A stretch of DNA of 64,000 bases from Bryum argenteum (taxonomy: Eukaryota > Streptophyta > Bryopsida > Bryales > Bryaceae). The DNA is taken from positions 19,786,345-19,850,344 of the forward strand of contig CM073326.1 in assembly GCA_037043015.1 (NCBI GenBank), written 5' to 3'. Positions within the stretch are counted from its first letter, which is position 1, and each line of letters opens with the position of its first letter. The notes beneath the pieces were generated by a model, which was given only the letters and a program-made list of their open reading frames with translations, searched no databases and had not been told where the DNA came from. A program made the translations under genes and the position numbers. Below, piece after piece: positions 12,292 through 24,338 of this stretch.

Positions 12292-14313
12292 CAGTACCCT
12301 CCAACAAGTCTTGCAACCATTTTGTGAACTCTTGAAATTCTCTAATTCATTTTCAAAATGGGAGGATTTTATCAAATTTATCCTATTAAATCTTTTGTGT
12401 TATGGACCCTTCACGTGTTCATAAAATGTCAATGTTAAAAAACAAAATCTCTATTTTTGATGAATTATTTTATCTTTTTCACTTAATTTCAAAAAAAATT
12501 AACTGAGAAATATATATGATGATTTTTTAAAATTTGATTGCACCAATCTATAGGATATATCATTGTTCACATTCTTGGTATTACAAAGATGCATACTATG
12601 TAGGTAAAATTCTCCTCTATGTGGCTCTAAAGTATTTTCATAGTTTCCATTCATTCATATTCTAGGCTAAGGAAATCAAACTCATATATTAAATCAAAAT
12701 TTGATCAAATAAAGTCAAATAAGGTATCATTACAAAGCTATAGTAGTATAGAAGCCTAATATGATATGAAGTTTACAATATGTCTTACTCACTAACAAAT
12801 ATTCTTGAAGAAATGGAACACCTACTACCATCGAGTGCTACCACCTTGAGCCGCTATTACGACTTTCATCCGGGTTGGCATTGTTGAAATCAACTTCTTG
12901 ATGCTTTCTTGAGGTATATCCTCCCAAGCCGATTGTGATGTCCACATTTCGTCTTTGTTTCGTGGTCTATTTCTCTGTTGCACTTGATCTTTAACTTGCT
13001 TCCAGACATTCTCTATAGGATTAAGGTCAGGAGAATTTGGTGGCCATTCAAGCTTTTTCAATCCAAGTTGCTGTCTCCAATCTTTTTGTATATTACTACC
13101 ATGTACTGGAGCACCATCCTCCATTAAAATGAGGTGCTCATAGTGGTCATGGTGCCAATAATAATGCTCTAATGCTCATTGAGATACTATCTCTACAAAG
13201 TCTTTGGCAGTGCGTCTATTAGGAGGAATTAACACCAAATAAGACTTAGAAGAGCCAGTGATAGCACCCCATACCATAATTGAAGTCCTTCCGGATTTGA
13301 ATGTAGGTGCTAAGCAATTGTAGTTGTAGCGTTCATATGCTTTTCGCCAGACACGAATTTGGCGTGATGGTTTTCCAACTTCAAAGGATGACTCATCGGT
13401 CCAAATCACATTACTCCATTCGTCAATCGTCCAATGCAAGTGCCCCTTTGCAAAAGCCAACCTCTTTGCCTTGTGTATGTCACTCAAGAATGGTTTCTTC
13501 ACTGCAATGCAACTGTTAATACCAAGCTCATGAAGCTCTTTACGTAAAGTTGACATGCCCACGGAAGATGTCACATTGCTGCACAATTCTGCAAGAGGAG
13601 CACGACAATTACTACTAAGATCTCTATGGAGCCTTCTCCTATCTCGATCACTCATGTTTTTCGGCCTACCGGATCTACTTGTTGGCAATCTGAGAGCCAC
13701 TAATTCTAAATCGCTTGAGAATCCTTGAAATAGTCGATTTTGGCCTTCCTACAATGTTTCCAATTTCACTCACCGACATGCCGACTTTCTCGCATACCAA
13801 CTATCATGTGTCGTATATCATTTGATACATAACTCCTTGTCATGGTGCACAATCCTCAAACAACACTTACATCCACAAAAAGTTTGATAAAAAGGTCCTA
13901 ACAATAACACAGAAACGATATGTTTGACAAACAGGACTTGTTGCACACAACTTTTCTAAGAAATGTGTACCATCAAGATGACTTACAAACAAGTATGTGT
14001 ATCTCTGGACCCTCCCAAGCTCAAACATACTCAGAATTTGACATCCCAGAGAAGAAGTGATCACATTAAGAAGGGTACCCTTTTCCAAGATTTTTAAGCA
14101 TGATGGCAATTTTGGTAGACACATGGCAATGGATGCCTCTTTATATTTAGAAAATGCTTGGTGTATGAAGGTAACTGGAACACCTTCCATGATGCAAAAA
14201 ATCTCATGGAGATGTGATGATTATCATGCCAACACCACCATTCAAAAACAGGCCATGGGATATGTTTTAAGTGAAAAAACAGAGTGTGTTGCAACACTTG
14301 TTGGAGGGTACTG
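12292..14313 (-). mobile_element. Tc1/mariner-superfamily transposon (element E1)
   Basis: Terminal inverted repeats begin CAGTACCCTCCAACAAGT on the left (12292) and are matched by the reverse complement ending at 14313, about 26 bp with one mismatch. TA dinucleotides flank both ends (12290-12291 and 14314-14315), the target duplication of this superfamily. At 2.0 kb it carries one transposase-like frame on the minus strand. The right TA is shared with the next element. Confidence 0.85.
12825..13843 (-). pseudogene. Tc1-type (DD34E) transposase pseudogene of E1
   Basis: Cut-and-paste transposase of the Tc1 branch. On the minus strand an N-terminal helix-turn-helix (GRPKSTISRIL) leads to the DDE catalytic core. 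The first Asp is in WTDES, the second in MEDGAPVH and the Glu in NPIENVW. There are 34 residues between the second Asp and the Glu, the Tc1 spacing. Broken: the HTH part lies in other frames than the core, and an in-frame TGA near 13173 separates the first Asp from the second. Start taken at the ATG complementary to 13841-13843. Confidence 0.88.
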
Positions 14314-14315
14314 TA

Positions 14316-15258
14316 CAGTGCCCTCTTGGAAGTTTACGTTCAAGGCACTAGGAGATAACATACCTTCAACTTTCAAATGACCAGCATGTTTGTAAATGTT
14401 ATCCAAGTTACAAATTATGAAGTGCATAAGAAAGATAGTGCACTTTTCTTTACCAAAATATGAAAAGTCTCCAAAAAAAATTGTAAATTCATTTGATAAC
14501 TTTAGTATCTTCTAACTTACCTTTTAGTTTTTTACCTTCAGCTCTGATGAAGACCATTACATGGTAAGGTATGTTAAGAAAGAGAGTATTAATATCTCTG
14601 TAGAAACCTTTTTTGATGCCCTTTACATATATGTGGCTCACATCCACAAATATTGAATTGAGTTGGCGTTAGAAGCCTTGACGTTGTCTCTTATTGAAAA
14701 AGTCACACACATTTTAAAGTGCAATGATTGCTCATGGATATTTCTTACAGATGAGGCTTGGATCACCATGAAAGAGATACTTTTTATACATTTACTACAT
14801 TTCGGACACTTAGGTGGTAGTTCTATGGAATTTGGTTATTTGAGATAGTTATGATCATTTGAAGTTGCTCTTGTTTATCGTGACACTATAATTAGAATAC
14901 AAAAGTCCAAAGTTGATCTTCTTCATGGTATAGTTCAATTTATTTTTAAAAAAAATCTGCATAAATAGAAAGTGTATAGAGATGGTTGAAGTTTTCCATT
15001 GTGTCATGCTTGAGCAAAGTAGCTTGTAATAAGAGATAAGGGTTCATAATAGATAATATGTTTAAAGAGTTGTATATTAAAATTAAATTTCTAGGTTCTA
15101 TTGGAATTCTTCAAACGATTGTATAAATTACTATGTTATCTCTCAAATACAATTTGTAGTTGGCAATTTGGACTATTTTTGTGGACATGGCAATTGTTTG
15201 AAAATTGAGGCATATTGTTTTGATTCAATTCTGAATGTAAACTTTTGAGAGGGCATTG
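14316..15258. mobile_element. Nonautonomous Tc1-like TIR element (E2)
   Basis: Starts CAGTGCCCTCTTGGAAGTTT next to a TA and ends with the partly matching inverted repeat (reverse complement CAATGCCCTCTCAAAAGTTT) before TA at 15259-15260. At 943 bp it has no transposase motif; the longest open frame (14663-14848) is unrecognised. It abuts E1, sharing one TA. Confidence 0.72.
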
Positions 15259-15260
15259 TA

Positions 15261-17537
15261 CAGTGTAAAATAAACTAAAATACATCCGGCAAAACTGATT
15301 ACGGAACGTAATTTACCTTTAGTCATTCATATATCACAATCTGATGCATATAATCTAATATTAGTTGATGGCCCAAGTATACATGTATGTAATTGATGTA
15401 TCTACCAAATTACAAGTCCATCAATGCAAAATAATTTGAGAATGATCCAACTCAAACTAAATCACCTTCAAAAATTCACTTATACTTACACTTGGATTAT
15501 GCAATGAATGCTACAAATTTGACTTATATTGTATAAGTGGTCATTTCTAGGTCTTATTTATTGAGAGGGCATGTTCTTAGCCTTCACATTTATAACGTCT
15601 CTCCATTCAGTGCACATCATGTATGCAAATTGGAGAAAAATGATTTCACTGAGATCTTACTTTGCTTTTAGAAGAAAGTAGAGGAAGTTAGTCTAGAAAA
15701 GTTGAGGAGTGACACTACTAGTAATATTGTTAGAGAGTTGCATGTATCCCAAAGTTGAGTTGCAAAATTTTGTAAGCAACATCTGAGTAAATTGAGTGAT
15801 GTCAATCAGAGTTTTGGCGGCAAGCCAGATTTGTACAATGGAGTTGATCATAAAGCATGTATAAAAGCAATCATTGTAGGTGGCTTAGAAACTGCACACA
15901 AAGTTGGAAATTACTTGAGACAAGAGCTTCAAGTTGATATAAGCAATAACTCTCTAAAGTTCTTATATGGGTACCCCTTCCAAAATAGTGTAATTTTTTT
16001 AAACTACTTTTTTGATAAAAAAACAATATTGAAAAATTATCCTAACCAGATGGTATTATAGGTGACATGGCTATAGTTGTATACATGTAGTTAAAAAAGG
16101 AATTTCTGGCACTTATATGATGAATTACACATAGGTCACATATAATGAGATGCATCTTAGTGGTACCCATATCAGAACCTTACACTACTGTGAGAAGAGT
16201 GTTACGAAAAGCACATTTGAAATGAAAATTGAAGCCAAAGAAACCTCAGCTCACACTTCTTTGAATTAAGTGACGATTAGAATCTGCTAAACATCATTAC
16301 CATTGGATTCATAATAATTGGGATCTTACAGTATTCTATGATAAAACAAAAATCAACCAATTTTTCATGACGGTTGCAGTTGGTGTTGGCTTTGTAATGA
16401 ACAAAGTAGGAGTGCAAGAATTGTACAATACACAGTCAAGTTTGGAGGTGGCAGAGTGATGATGTGGGGTTGGATGACTTTAAGTAGCCCTAGTATGATG
16501 TATAGGATCAAGGGGGAAATGGATCAGTACTTGTGTAGAGAAATTTTAGACAGACACTTGAATCATACACTTCATGCATACGATTTGGATCTCCCCAAAT
16601 TGATATTTCAACATGATAATGACCCAAAACATACATTCCAAGAGTGTGCAACGTTGGCTGAATTAGCAAGAATTCGATGTTTTAAAGTAGCTGACCCAAT
16701 TTCCATACTCAAATCGAATCGTACACTTCTGGGCAAATTTAAAATACCGACTAAACCAATATGAGAGGCCTCCAAGAGGAATGTTAGAATTTTGGAAGTG
16801 TTTTGAGGATGATTGGGCTTCAATTTCTCTGAATCACTGTCAGAAGTTGTATAGGAGCATGCATAAGCGCATTGCTGTTGTTACAGCTGCTAAGAGTAAG
16901 TGGACAAATTTTTAGCTTCATTCCAGCTTGTGTGAGAAAATTTGAGTTTTAGATTGAAATTTACTTTATTTTTAATAATACATGCATACTTGTGTATAAC
17001 AGGGAAGTTGACTAATTGCAATGGTAATCCTACGCAATTTATGGTTTCATTTTTAGTGCATTCGATTTCCTTTCATTATTTACTGAATTTCAATATGATG
17101 TGATTCTACTCAAATTTGCCAGTCACTATAGAAGCAAGCATGTACCAAAATACTAGCAAGTGAACACACTATCAACGTTTGGAGCACTATCAGAATTAAC
17201 CAAACAAGAAGTGGAAAGACATTTGAAATAGAATATCCTAATTGGATGCAATCTCAAATTTGCAAGTGAAATGAACATCTCAAATGAAACAAAAAGTATG
17301 GAGTGGTCAATAGTAAATGGTTAATGTAGTAATTGTAATATGATATACTACAAGGAGGAATTGATAGTTAATTTTCATAATATCTTAATTCACTCTTAGA
17401 CCAATGTTCACATTAGACTAATGTGATTCCAACACACTACACTCTAATTGTGATCATTTTTGAGTTCACAATGAATTGTCAAACTTTTACAAAAACTCTC
17501 TCTAAGAAGGAATTCGTCAGCAAACTGTAGGGCACTG
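15261..17537 (+). mobile_element. Probable third Tc1-like element (E3), ends poorly defined
   Basis: The segment lies between the TA closing E2 and the TA opening E4 and contains a plus-strand Tc1-like transposase remnant. The right end reads GGGCACTG before TA, like other termini here, but the left end shares only CAGTG with it, so element limits are inferred from position rather than from matching repeats. Confidence 0.45.
15690..16915 (+). pseudogene. Tc1-like transposase remnant
   Basis: Decayed transposase, a different lineage from the one in E1. The N-terminal part around 15690-15960 is helix-turn-helix-like (EEVSLEKL, VRELHVS). The core is readable from about 16440: GGGRVMMWGWMTL, then QHDNDPKHT with the second catalytic Asp. 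The expected third acidic motif is ruined near 16690-16740. The C-terminal part continues in another frame (ERPPRGMLEFWKCFEDDW) to TAG at 16913-16915. Many stops and shifts between 16060 and 16440 remove the first Asp region. Confidence 0.8.
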
Positions 17538-17539
17538 TA

Positions 17540-18440
17540 CAATACCCTTTAGATGATTTACGAATTCAGTATTGAGGGACAACTTTTCTATCAAATTCGA
17601 ACATTGCTTGTGCACTCCAAAATTATTTGAATTTCAAAACCGTTAAGTGCAATGTAGACTTCTACATCTTCTATACAATTGTACACATTCATCAATGAAT
17701 AGAATATAAATGAGTACATATACTTCATACGTTGTGCACAAACAAGTGTTACCATTATTTGCTTCCATTCCAATGTCTATTCAAGCTTGCGAATTTGAGA
17801 TAAGTTTACAAGTTTGTTCTTTAGATACTATAGCTCATTCTTGATGCATGATTTGTATCACTTCCACTTCATGCTACAATACGGAGCGAGTTCTAAGTAG
17901 TCTTGACATTTGAAGAATTTCTATCAAAGCTTATAAAAGCCCTCCCCACACCTTTACAATGCCGGTGAAGTGTGGTGCTTGACAAATTGAGTGGTATCTC
18001 TCATACACTAATTACTAAGGTCAAACACGTTTACTATTCTTGCTCAAACAAGTTTCCTATTCTTCATGATTTTAAGGGATGACTTATCTTTTAAAAAATT
18101 ACTCTACATGACAACACAAGAGGAAGAGACATAAAGTGTGCATCACATGTGATGCTATAGTATCTAAAGAACGATCTTGTAAGCTCATTTCAAATTCGCA
18201 AAGTAGAATGAATATTCAAGTTGAAGCAAATAATGGTAACACTTGTTTTGCATAGTGTACAAAGTAATTGTTATACTTTATATTCCTTTCATTGATGAAT
18301 TTGTACAATTGTGTTGAAGATGTAGTAGTCTTCATTGTGGTTGCAGCGCACTTTACAATTTTGAATGCACAGGCATTGTTCAAAGTTGATAGAAAAACTG
18401 TTCCTCAGGGGTGAATCCCTGAATCATCGGGAGGGTACAG
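17540..18440. mobile_element. Nonautonomous TIR element E4 (copy A of a two-copy family)
   Basis: The left end after TA (17538-17539) begins CAATACCCTTTAGATGATTT. The right end near 18440 is its imperfect inverted repeat over about 80 bp (both contain a CTATCAA...GAACA block). No transposase is encoded. A related copy B spans 43732-50216, with shared sequence such as the segment containing CAAACAAGTGTTACCATT. The right flank has TT where TA is expected. Confidence 0.78.
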
Positions 18441-18948
18441 TTCATAAATGAAAGATCCCGTACGCTGCCAAAGAGCATGCCAAATTGAGTAATCCGTTGA
18501 GAGTTGATATATTTGAATGAAGTTGAAAGAATCTGCCTAATAATAAATACCTCCCCCGATACTTGCAACACAGAATCCTCTTCTACTGGGAAGAGGATAT
18601 CCAACAACTTCACACACCACGGATGTGATTCTACTCGGCGCGTCTGGCTTGGGGGCTGCAAACCATCTCAAAGTCAATTTTACAAAATACTCCGCTAGAC
18701 AGGTCGAGAACTCGCCAATTTGACCACTTTCATGCTCCCTCTGGTCTCGGTCAGTGCAGTTATCCACACCTACTTCCTTTCACTGTTGCCTACAAATGCG
18801 AGTATTAACCTGTGCGGGGTAAGCCCAAATTCCCACAAAGTCAAGCTTGAAGGGGAAAACCCTCAGGTCAACATGATGCCGAGCAATTAACAGTTTGTCC
18901 CTTTCAACAATCTCCTTAGAAACCGTGATTAGAGACACCGCTCAGGTT
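18441..18948. other. Spacer between TIR element E4 and the MED31 gene
   Basis: About 500 bp, probably the 3' flank of MED31. The two overlapping open frames (18380-18661 minus, 18504-18698 plus) are not recognised. No repeat ends seen. Confidence 0.5.
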
Positions 18949-20561
18949 CTACGAATTGGCATGCTTCCGTTTTCTCCGCTCGCCTGCACCTGCCCTCGTG
19001 GATCCTTCGGGCTTCGTCGGTGCGGCGGCCACTATAGGTGCGGGAGCTGGAGGAGGAGGTGGTGGCGCAGGCACTTCGGGCAAGGGGCGGGGCAGGATTT
19101 GCTTCAGCCGATTATTCCTGTAGTATTTCCAGAAGTAATACTGCTGACGGTGGGCAACCTCCTGCAACAACAATCGCATCATGGTGAGCAGCTTGCGAAA
19201 CATTGATGTGTTTCAATAGATCTCTAATGCGTGCATTTCAACATGAATTCAGACCCTGAGTGCGTACGCCTATGCTCAAGCTGCATGCAGAGCTAGAGAA
19301 ATTGCCGAAAATTCCGGTTCACTCATCACCATCCGCAGATGGATGCTGAAACCTACCGAAACCTGTTCAAGGAATTTCGTGGCAACGCACTAATTCGAAT
19401 ACTCTTTCCCACTCAGAGACTAGGATGTATTCTCCCACAAACTACCTGCTCTTTGTGCGAATAAAAAGACTGATTGCACGTGCATTTCTTATTCGAGAAA
19501 GCTAAATGCATTCCCATCACATAAGCGTCAAAAATAAATATACTGCATTAGGAATCAATACTCGAGACAGAGGATCTTAGCAGACTACGCCTATGAATAC
19601 AAACACAAGCTCACTTTGTTTGCAGGATGGGCCATGGCTGCACGGAAGTTTGCACTCTGAAGCATATCCAGGAAAAAGAAAGCGTGCGGGTACCTGTAAT
19701 CAATTTTCAAAAGGAGCCAAAAGAAACACGCAAACTTCCACAAAATTAGGATCATTTCACAATCTAAACAACGCCACACCAAGCAACAGCAGTCTGGCGA
19801 CAGCGATACTGACACCTCGTACATCCCAAACACAGAAATGAAATAGAAGCCAAACAGAATCTAGGCACACGTCGGGTCCATCACTAAGACTCACATGATG
19901 AACTTGGCATACTCGGGCTGTTTCCAATACAGGAGGTACTTGAGATACCCAACGAACGCCTCGTCATCGAAGTAGCGATTTTGTGCTAAGTCTGTGGATG
20001 TAGTAGGCCCAAATTAAGAAAATAAGGCATACTGGTACTGAGGAGTAAGATATGAGGAAATATAGAGGAGAGTTTGAAGACACACGATGAATATACGTCG
20101 GATTCGCCAGAAGCTGCACAAATTCGAGTTCGAGCAAAAAGCGCTGTCGGCCATCGTCAGGGTCTTGAAAGTTATGATGCCAGGGAGGAGAGGGAGATCG
20201 GTGACCTGACAAAGAAGAGCCAGGAGCGAGATAATGTTGGACTATGTCGACAATCTGAGTTTTTCTACCATTTCACTTCCCAAAATCGTGGCAAAAAGAG
20301 AGAGGAAGAGTATGAGCAAGGATACAATCTCGTCTTACTAAAAATTACAACAGAATACACAGCTACAAAGACATATAAAACGTGATTCAATTACAGACCG
20401 AGGTCCCTGAGACTGAACAGCTCTTACGAGATTCACAACTTCAAGACATGATCACTCCCACACAATCTCATCCAAAATAAGCCCAACAAAGAGAAATCAT
20501 GAATCGTACCCTGCAAAGGCTGGGAATCGTAACCTCCAACAGCATCACCGTTAGCGACCAT
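18949..20561 (-). CDS. MED31: Mediator complex subunit 31
   Basis: Subunit of the middle module of Mediator, which links transcription factors to RNA polymerase II in the nucleus. Five exons on the minus strand with consistent phases: 20561-20510, 20163-20086, 19991-19895, 19693-19615, 19161-18949. The product is 172 residues, normal for plant MED31. The chain reads ATG VANGDAVGGYDSQPLQ, then RQRFLLELEFVQLLANPTYI, LAQNRYFDDEAFVGYLKYLL, QPEYAKFIMYPHAFFFLDML, SANFRAAMAHPANK, EVAHRQQYYFWKYYRNNRLK and ILPRPLPE. A proline-rich stretch and a basic tail (ERRKRKHANS) follow. The conserved MED31 fold is complete. The coding start is the ATG complementary to 20559-20561. Confidence 0.95.
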
Positions 20562-21122
20562 TGCAGTGTATCACTCAAGCGCCCTCAGAGGGAAGCTGCC
20601 GCGTCATCAGAAATTGAACTTGAACGCAAAGTGAGATGATGACACTCGACTAGCGAGCTAAATGCAGGGATTCTACAAAAAGATGTGATATGGGAGAATC
20701 TCAGACATTGATAACACATCAACATCAATAATACTAATCGGAAACGTACAAGACAGCAGACTCCCAAGTGCCATAAGTAGTATTCAAAAAAGAAACTCTA
20801 AGAAAGTCGTGCAATTAGATGAAACGCTCCAACTCAGGAAGGTGATGAGGTACCATTCACTACAGCATTCCGAGAAGCTGATGCCCACCCCTGGCTGCCC
20901 GAGCAAGTCTAATGCAATGCACGAAGCTGATATTTGTCCGCGCTTAAAGTTAGAGCCCACAAAGCAACACAAAATGCTCGGAATAATGAACTTCTCAAGA
21001 GGGGATATTGCATCGCCTAAAATTTAGCCCAGTCTCCAGAAGCTATTGGCAGTTTTCATCACTGAAGTCGCTCATAACCTAACAATACTTCCCTGCAAAC
21101 GTTGACACCGCTGTCCCTCCTG

Positions 21123-21160
<38 letters not shown>

Positions 21161-21582
21161 ACGATTTATATCGCGGAGGAGGGAGCTAGGGGAGGCGGAT
21201 TTCACGAGACATGCCAACGCGGGCAGAGAAACGAATGACGCGAGGCACGAATAGACGGGCGCGAAGCGAGCGCGGTGGGGCCGAAACCCTAAAACCTAGC
21301 TTATCGTCCCTGCAATGCAAAGGTACGCTGCTCAAATGCGAGTTCTCTGGTGCCGGATTAGCAGCCTGGATGCAAAGACAGTGGGGGTAGAAAATGCGGA
21401 GAAGAAGAAGAGAATGGAACCCTAAATTGCGCGCTGAGAAGCTGCGAATCGGAGGTTCAGAAGCTAGTTCACCCGCCACTAGTAGCGGTGGAATACACCA
21501 GCGCCCGGGAGTGCTAGCAGGCGGAGCTCTACGGACGCATAGCTCCGGCACGCGATCATTGCAATAGGGGAGGAGGTCACAG
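20562..21582. other. Upstream region of MED31 with poly(A) run
   Basis: Likely promoter and 5' leader of MED31 (minus strand). Holds a run of 36 A at 21123-21158 followed by a GC-rich stretch (21159-21580). The open frame 21186-21551 on the minus strand is unrecognised and may be leader. Confidence 0.5.
21123..21158 (+). repeat. Poly(A) homopolymer, 36 bp
   Basis: Uninterrupted A36. It could be the tail of an old retroposed sequence or a simple repeat; I found no flanking target duplication or recognisable body. Confidence 0.95.
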
Positions 21583-21939
21583 CAGCGTCCGGTAAGAACC
21601 TAAGGCTAATACAAATGTAGCCTATGAAAATTGTGAAATAGCCTACAAAAGTTTGAAAGTGTAGGACGTAGAACCTAAGGAAATTTAGAAGCATTAAATT
21701 TTAGCCTCTCCAATAAAAAAAATGTAGGATTTTTTGCCTATAGATTTTACAGAAGAGAGGATTTTAGCCAATCATAATTCTCCAATGTAGGAAATCAACT
21801 TGTCCAATTATAGATCCCTAGGCTCATACTCGGGGCTTTTGGGTGTGCCACGGACATCAATATCAATGAAACCCTCGTAACTAGAAACTCTAACAGCTTG
21901 CCCCTGGTAACTTGCAACAGCGTTGCCCTATCTTTCGTC

Positions 21940-22215
21940 CTATCTTCGCACAACTACTTGTGAGAGAGCATTTCCTGTGCAAAATAACATCAAGCAAAAG
22001 AATAGAAATCGAATGACAACATCTCACTTGGATAGTGTGATGCGGGTTGCAATTGAAGGACCAGCTAAAGATTTTGAGTTTATTTTGCAAGAAGCTATAG
22101 CTTTATGGAAGGACTCAAGAAAGTTTAGATATTTGTTTACTAATTCGAAGAGATATCTGGCAGGGGCAACAGAGGTTCAATATGAAGATGGTGAGGAATT
22201 TGAACCCTACTCTAA
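21940..22215 (+). pseudogene. hAT transposase C-terminal dimerisation fragment
   Basis: The reading frame contains RTTTCERAFPVQNNIKQKNR and then TTSHLDSVMRVAIEGP, matching the hATC dimerisation region of BED/hAT transposases (usual form SERAFSxxNxIK...RNRL). Catalytic and DNA-binding parts are absent. Lies inside the hAT element at 21583-22683. Confidence 0.75.
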
Positions 22216-22382
22216 TTTGCATGTATGCAACTTCATACATTTATAATCAACTCTTCTCAGAAAATAGTTGGCTAATCTTTAGTTTTGAAATTTGATTTGT
22301 ATTTGAATGCTTGTGTAGATAGAAAATCCCTCCAACATACAATTTTCTTTGGTTGTAGGAGATGGTATGTTGGAGGTGAGAA

Positions 22383-22434
22383 TCCTTGGCCATCAAGTGG
22401 ATGATGGGCTACCAGGTTCAATTCCTGCCAAGGA
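22383..22434 (+). other. tRNA-like fold lacking a D-arm
   Basis: Seven-base outer stem TCCTTGG/CCAAGGA. Inside it are a five-base stem CCATC/GATGG with an 8-nt loop, a 5-nt linker, and a T-arm-like hairpin CAGG-TTCAATT-CCTG. GGTTCAATTCC fits the pol III B-box pattern. No D-arm or A-box is visible, so it is more likely a tRNA or SINE relic than a functional tRNA. Lies within the hAT element. Confidence 0.5.
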
Positions 22435-22691
22435 TATTAATTATTTAATGAAGTAATATCGAATCCAAAACCTATTACATTAAATTTTTGAAGGATTACA
22501 ACCTACTAAAATTTTGATTTGAAGGCAATTGGCCAGTAACTTAGAAATATTACAAGTTTCAACCTACAAATTTTCATCATTGTAGGATGTAGCCTATGCT
22601 CTCGGAGAAATAACCTAATAGGTATGTTTTTTTCTAGATGTAGGCAATTAACCTTAATATTTCAAAAAACTTCCCGAACGCTGGGTCACAG

Positions 22692-24032
22692 ACGACGATA
22701 TAAATGGGAGCAGCAGCGGGCGTACTATAGTTCCATAGCCAAATCCATCTCTATGATAGCCCCTTACCATTTTATGTTCGATTCCAAAATTTGATCAGTA
22801 GTGTTGTACTAAATTTTTATATAATGTACTAGTAAGATCCCCGTCATTCTGAGGGGGAAGCTCTTTATATGGTACTTTTAATAAAAAGAAATATATAAAA
22901 TCCAAAAAACATAAGAGAAGGTAGGTAGGTAGGCTGGTAAGTTTGTGGGTTGATAGGTGTATATGTTGATAGGTTGGTGGGTAGAAAGAATTGACGTACA
23001 ATATTTTATTATAGAAGTAGATGTAAAATTATGATTACGGTCACATTCCCCTCTATACTGCGGTCTCACTCCCCTCTCTACTACAGTCCCATTCCCCTCT
23101 ACTCCTACTCTCGGTCACAACCTCCTTAGAAGGGGACCGGAGTTTCTATCTATCTATCACAACCTCTCTCGGAATAGTATATTTCAATTTTTTTTGGTAC
23201 AAAGGTGTTCTTGAGATAAAGGTGAACTACTATCTATTTGAAGAATTTTTTTGCTATAGTAGCTTTGTGTTGGTAGCATTTCAACTTCAAAATAAAAATG
23301 ATCAATTTATTCATGGATTTTGAAGGCTACTCTTGTAAAACTTGTGAAAGTTTTGACTTAGGTCACTTAAAACTATAAGTAAGAATTTGGTTATGAACAT
23401 ATTACTAAAAAAATAAAAGATATGTATATGTTGAGAGAAAAAAGTTTTTCTACCCATCTAGAGCTTGAGAATTAAAATTTGAGTAAAAAATTGAGAAGAT
23501 GGAATTTGACTTTGCAATTTGTTGCACACACACATTGCAATATAGGAAACTCCCAATAAAAGTCTTCGTTGAAAATTTAAAGTTCTATTCCAAAAACTAA
23601 GGCTGCCTAAAATGGCAAGAGACCATATTAGTCTTTAATTATAGTTAGGGATTAGCTCTTACACATCCCAACCTATTTTAAGCCAAAAAACAAATTTAAC
23701 TCAGTATTGAGGAAAACCGCTCATGGCCTAATGCGATTTGTGCTTGTCATAACAACTCAAATATAATGATAATGTACAAAAATATTAGTAGAATGAAATT
23801 TAGTTGTAAGGAATGCATAGCCTTTAAAAAATCTAATTATTTGTGTATATGCTTTTTTATAAACGATTTATTATAAACAATAATTCCATTCAACCATACT
23901 CAAATAAATATATACGATATGAAATTAAGTATATTAAAAAATTAATTGAAAATATATGAAATAATATATTCATATAGTAAAAATCATCAAAACCATTCGA
24001 TAAACACGCCTGTAAAAACTTGTGCTAACAAA
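22692..24032. other. AT-rich intergenic stretch
   Basis: Contains short GTAGGT-type simple repeats (22920-22985) and pyrimidine-rich near-repeats of CACTCCCCTCT around 23043-23110. No gene or bounded element was found. Confidence 0.5.
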
Positions 24033-24338
24033 CTATATCCATCCAATATGTTCCATACAATCATGTCGCCACGCAGTCATTGTACCCACAACATCTCTAA
24101 CAATCAATTGCTCTGGATCATCATCTTTGTTCGGTACCATAAGAGGAGTTTTTTCCACAATAATCTTCTCTACAGCTACTTCGTAAAAGCCCTCTGGTTG
24201 CATCCTGTTATGCAACTGATGTCACGGACATACACAAGAAGTTTCTAGAAGGTTCTTCTAAAATATTCTCTGAAGATTCTCCAAAAGATTCCTCGAAGAT
24301 TCCCTGTGTCACGGCCACGTACTAGGTAGACAACTTAG

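Larger units (their letters stand above)
21583..22683 (+). mobile_element. hAT-superfamily transposon remnant with perfect 8-bp target duplication
   Basis: Ends are CAGCGTCCGGTAAG (21583) and the reverse complement of CAGCGTTCGGGAAG (ending 22683), 12 of 14 matching. Both sides are flanked by the identical octamer GGTCACAG (21575-21582 and 22684-22691), the 8-bp duplication hAT elements make. Subterminal motifs of the TAGCCTA/TAGGCT kind recur near both ends. The 1.1-kb element holds only the end of a transposase, so it is a deletion derivative. It inserted about 1 kb upstream of the MED31 start. Confidence 0.92.

Noticed and set aside
21123..21158. Poly(A) run as evidence of a processed pseudogene
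   Set aside because: No coding remnant upstream and no flanking duplication found.
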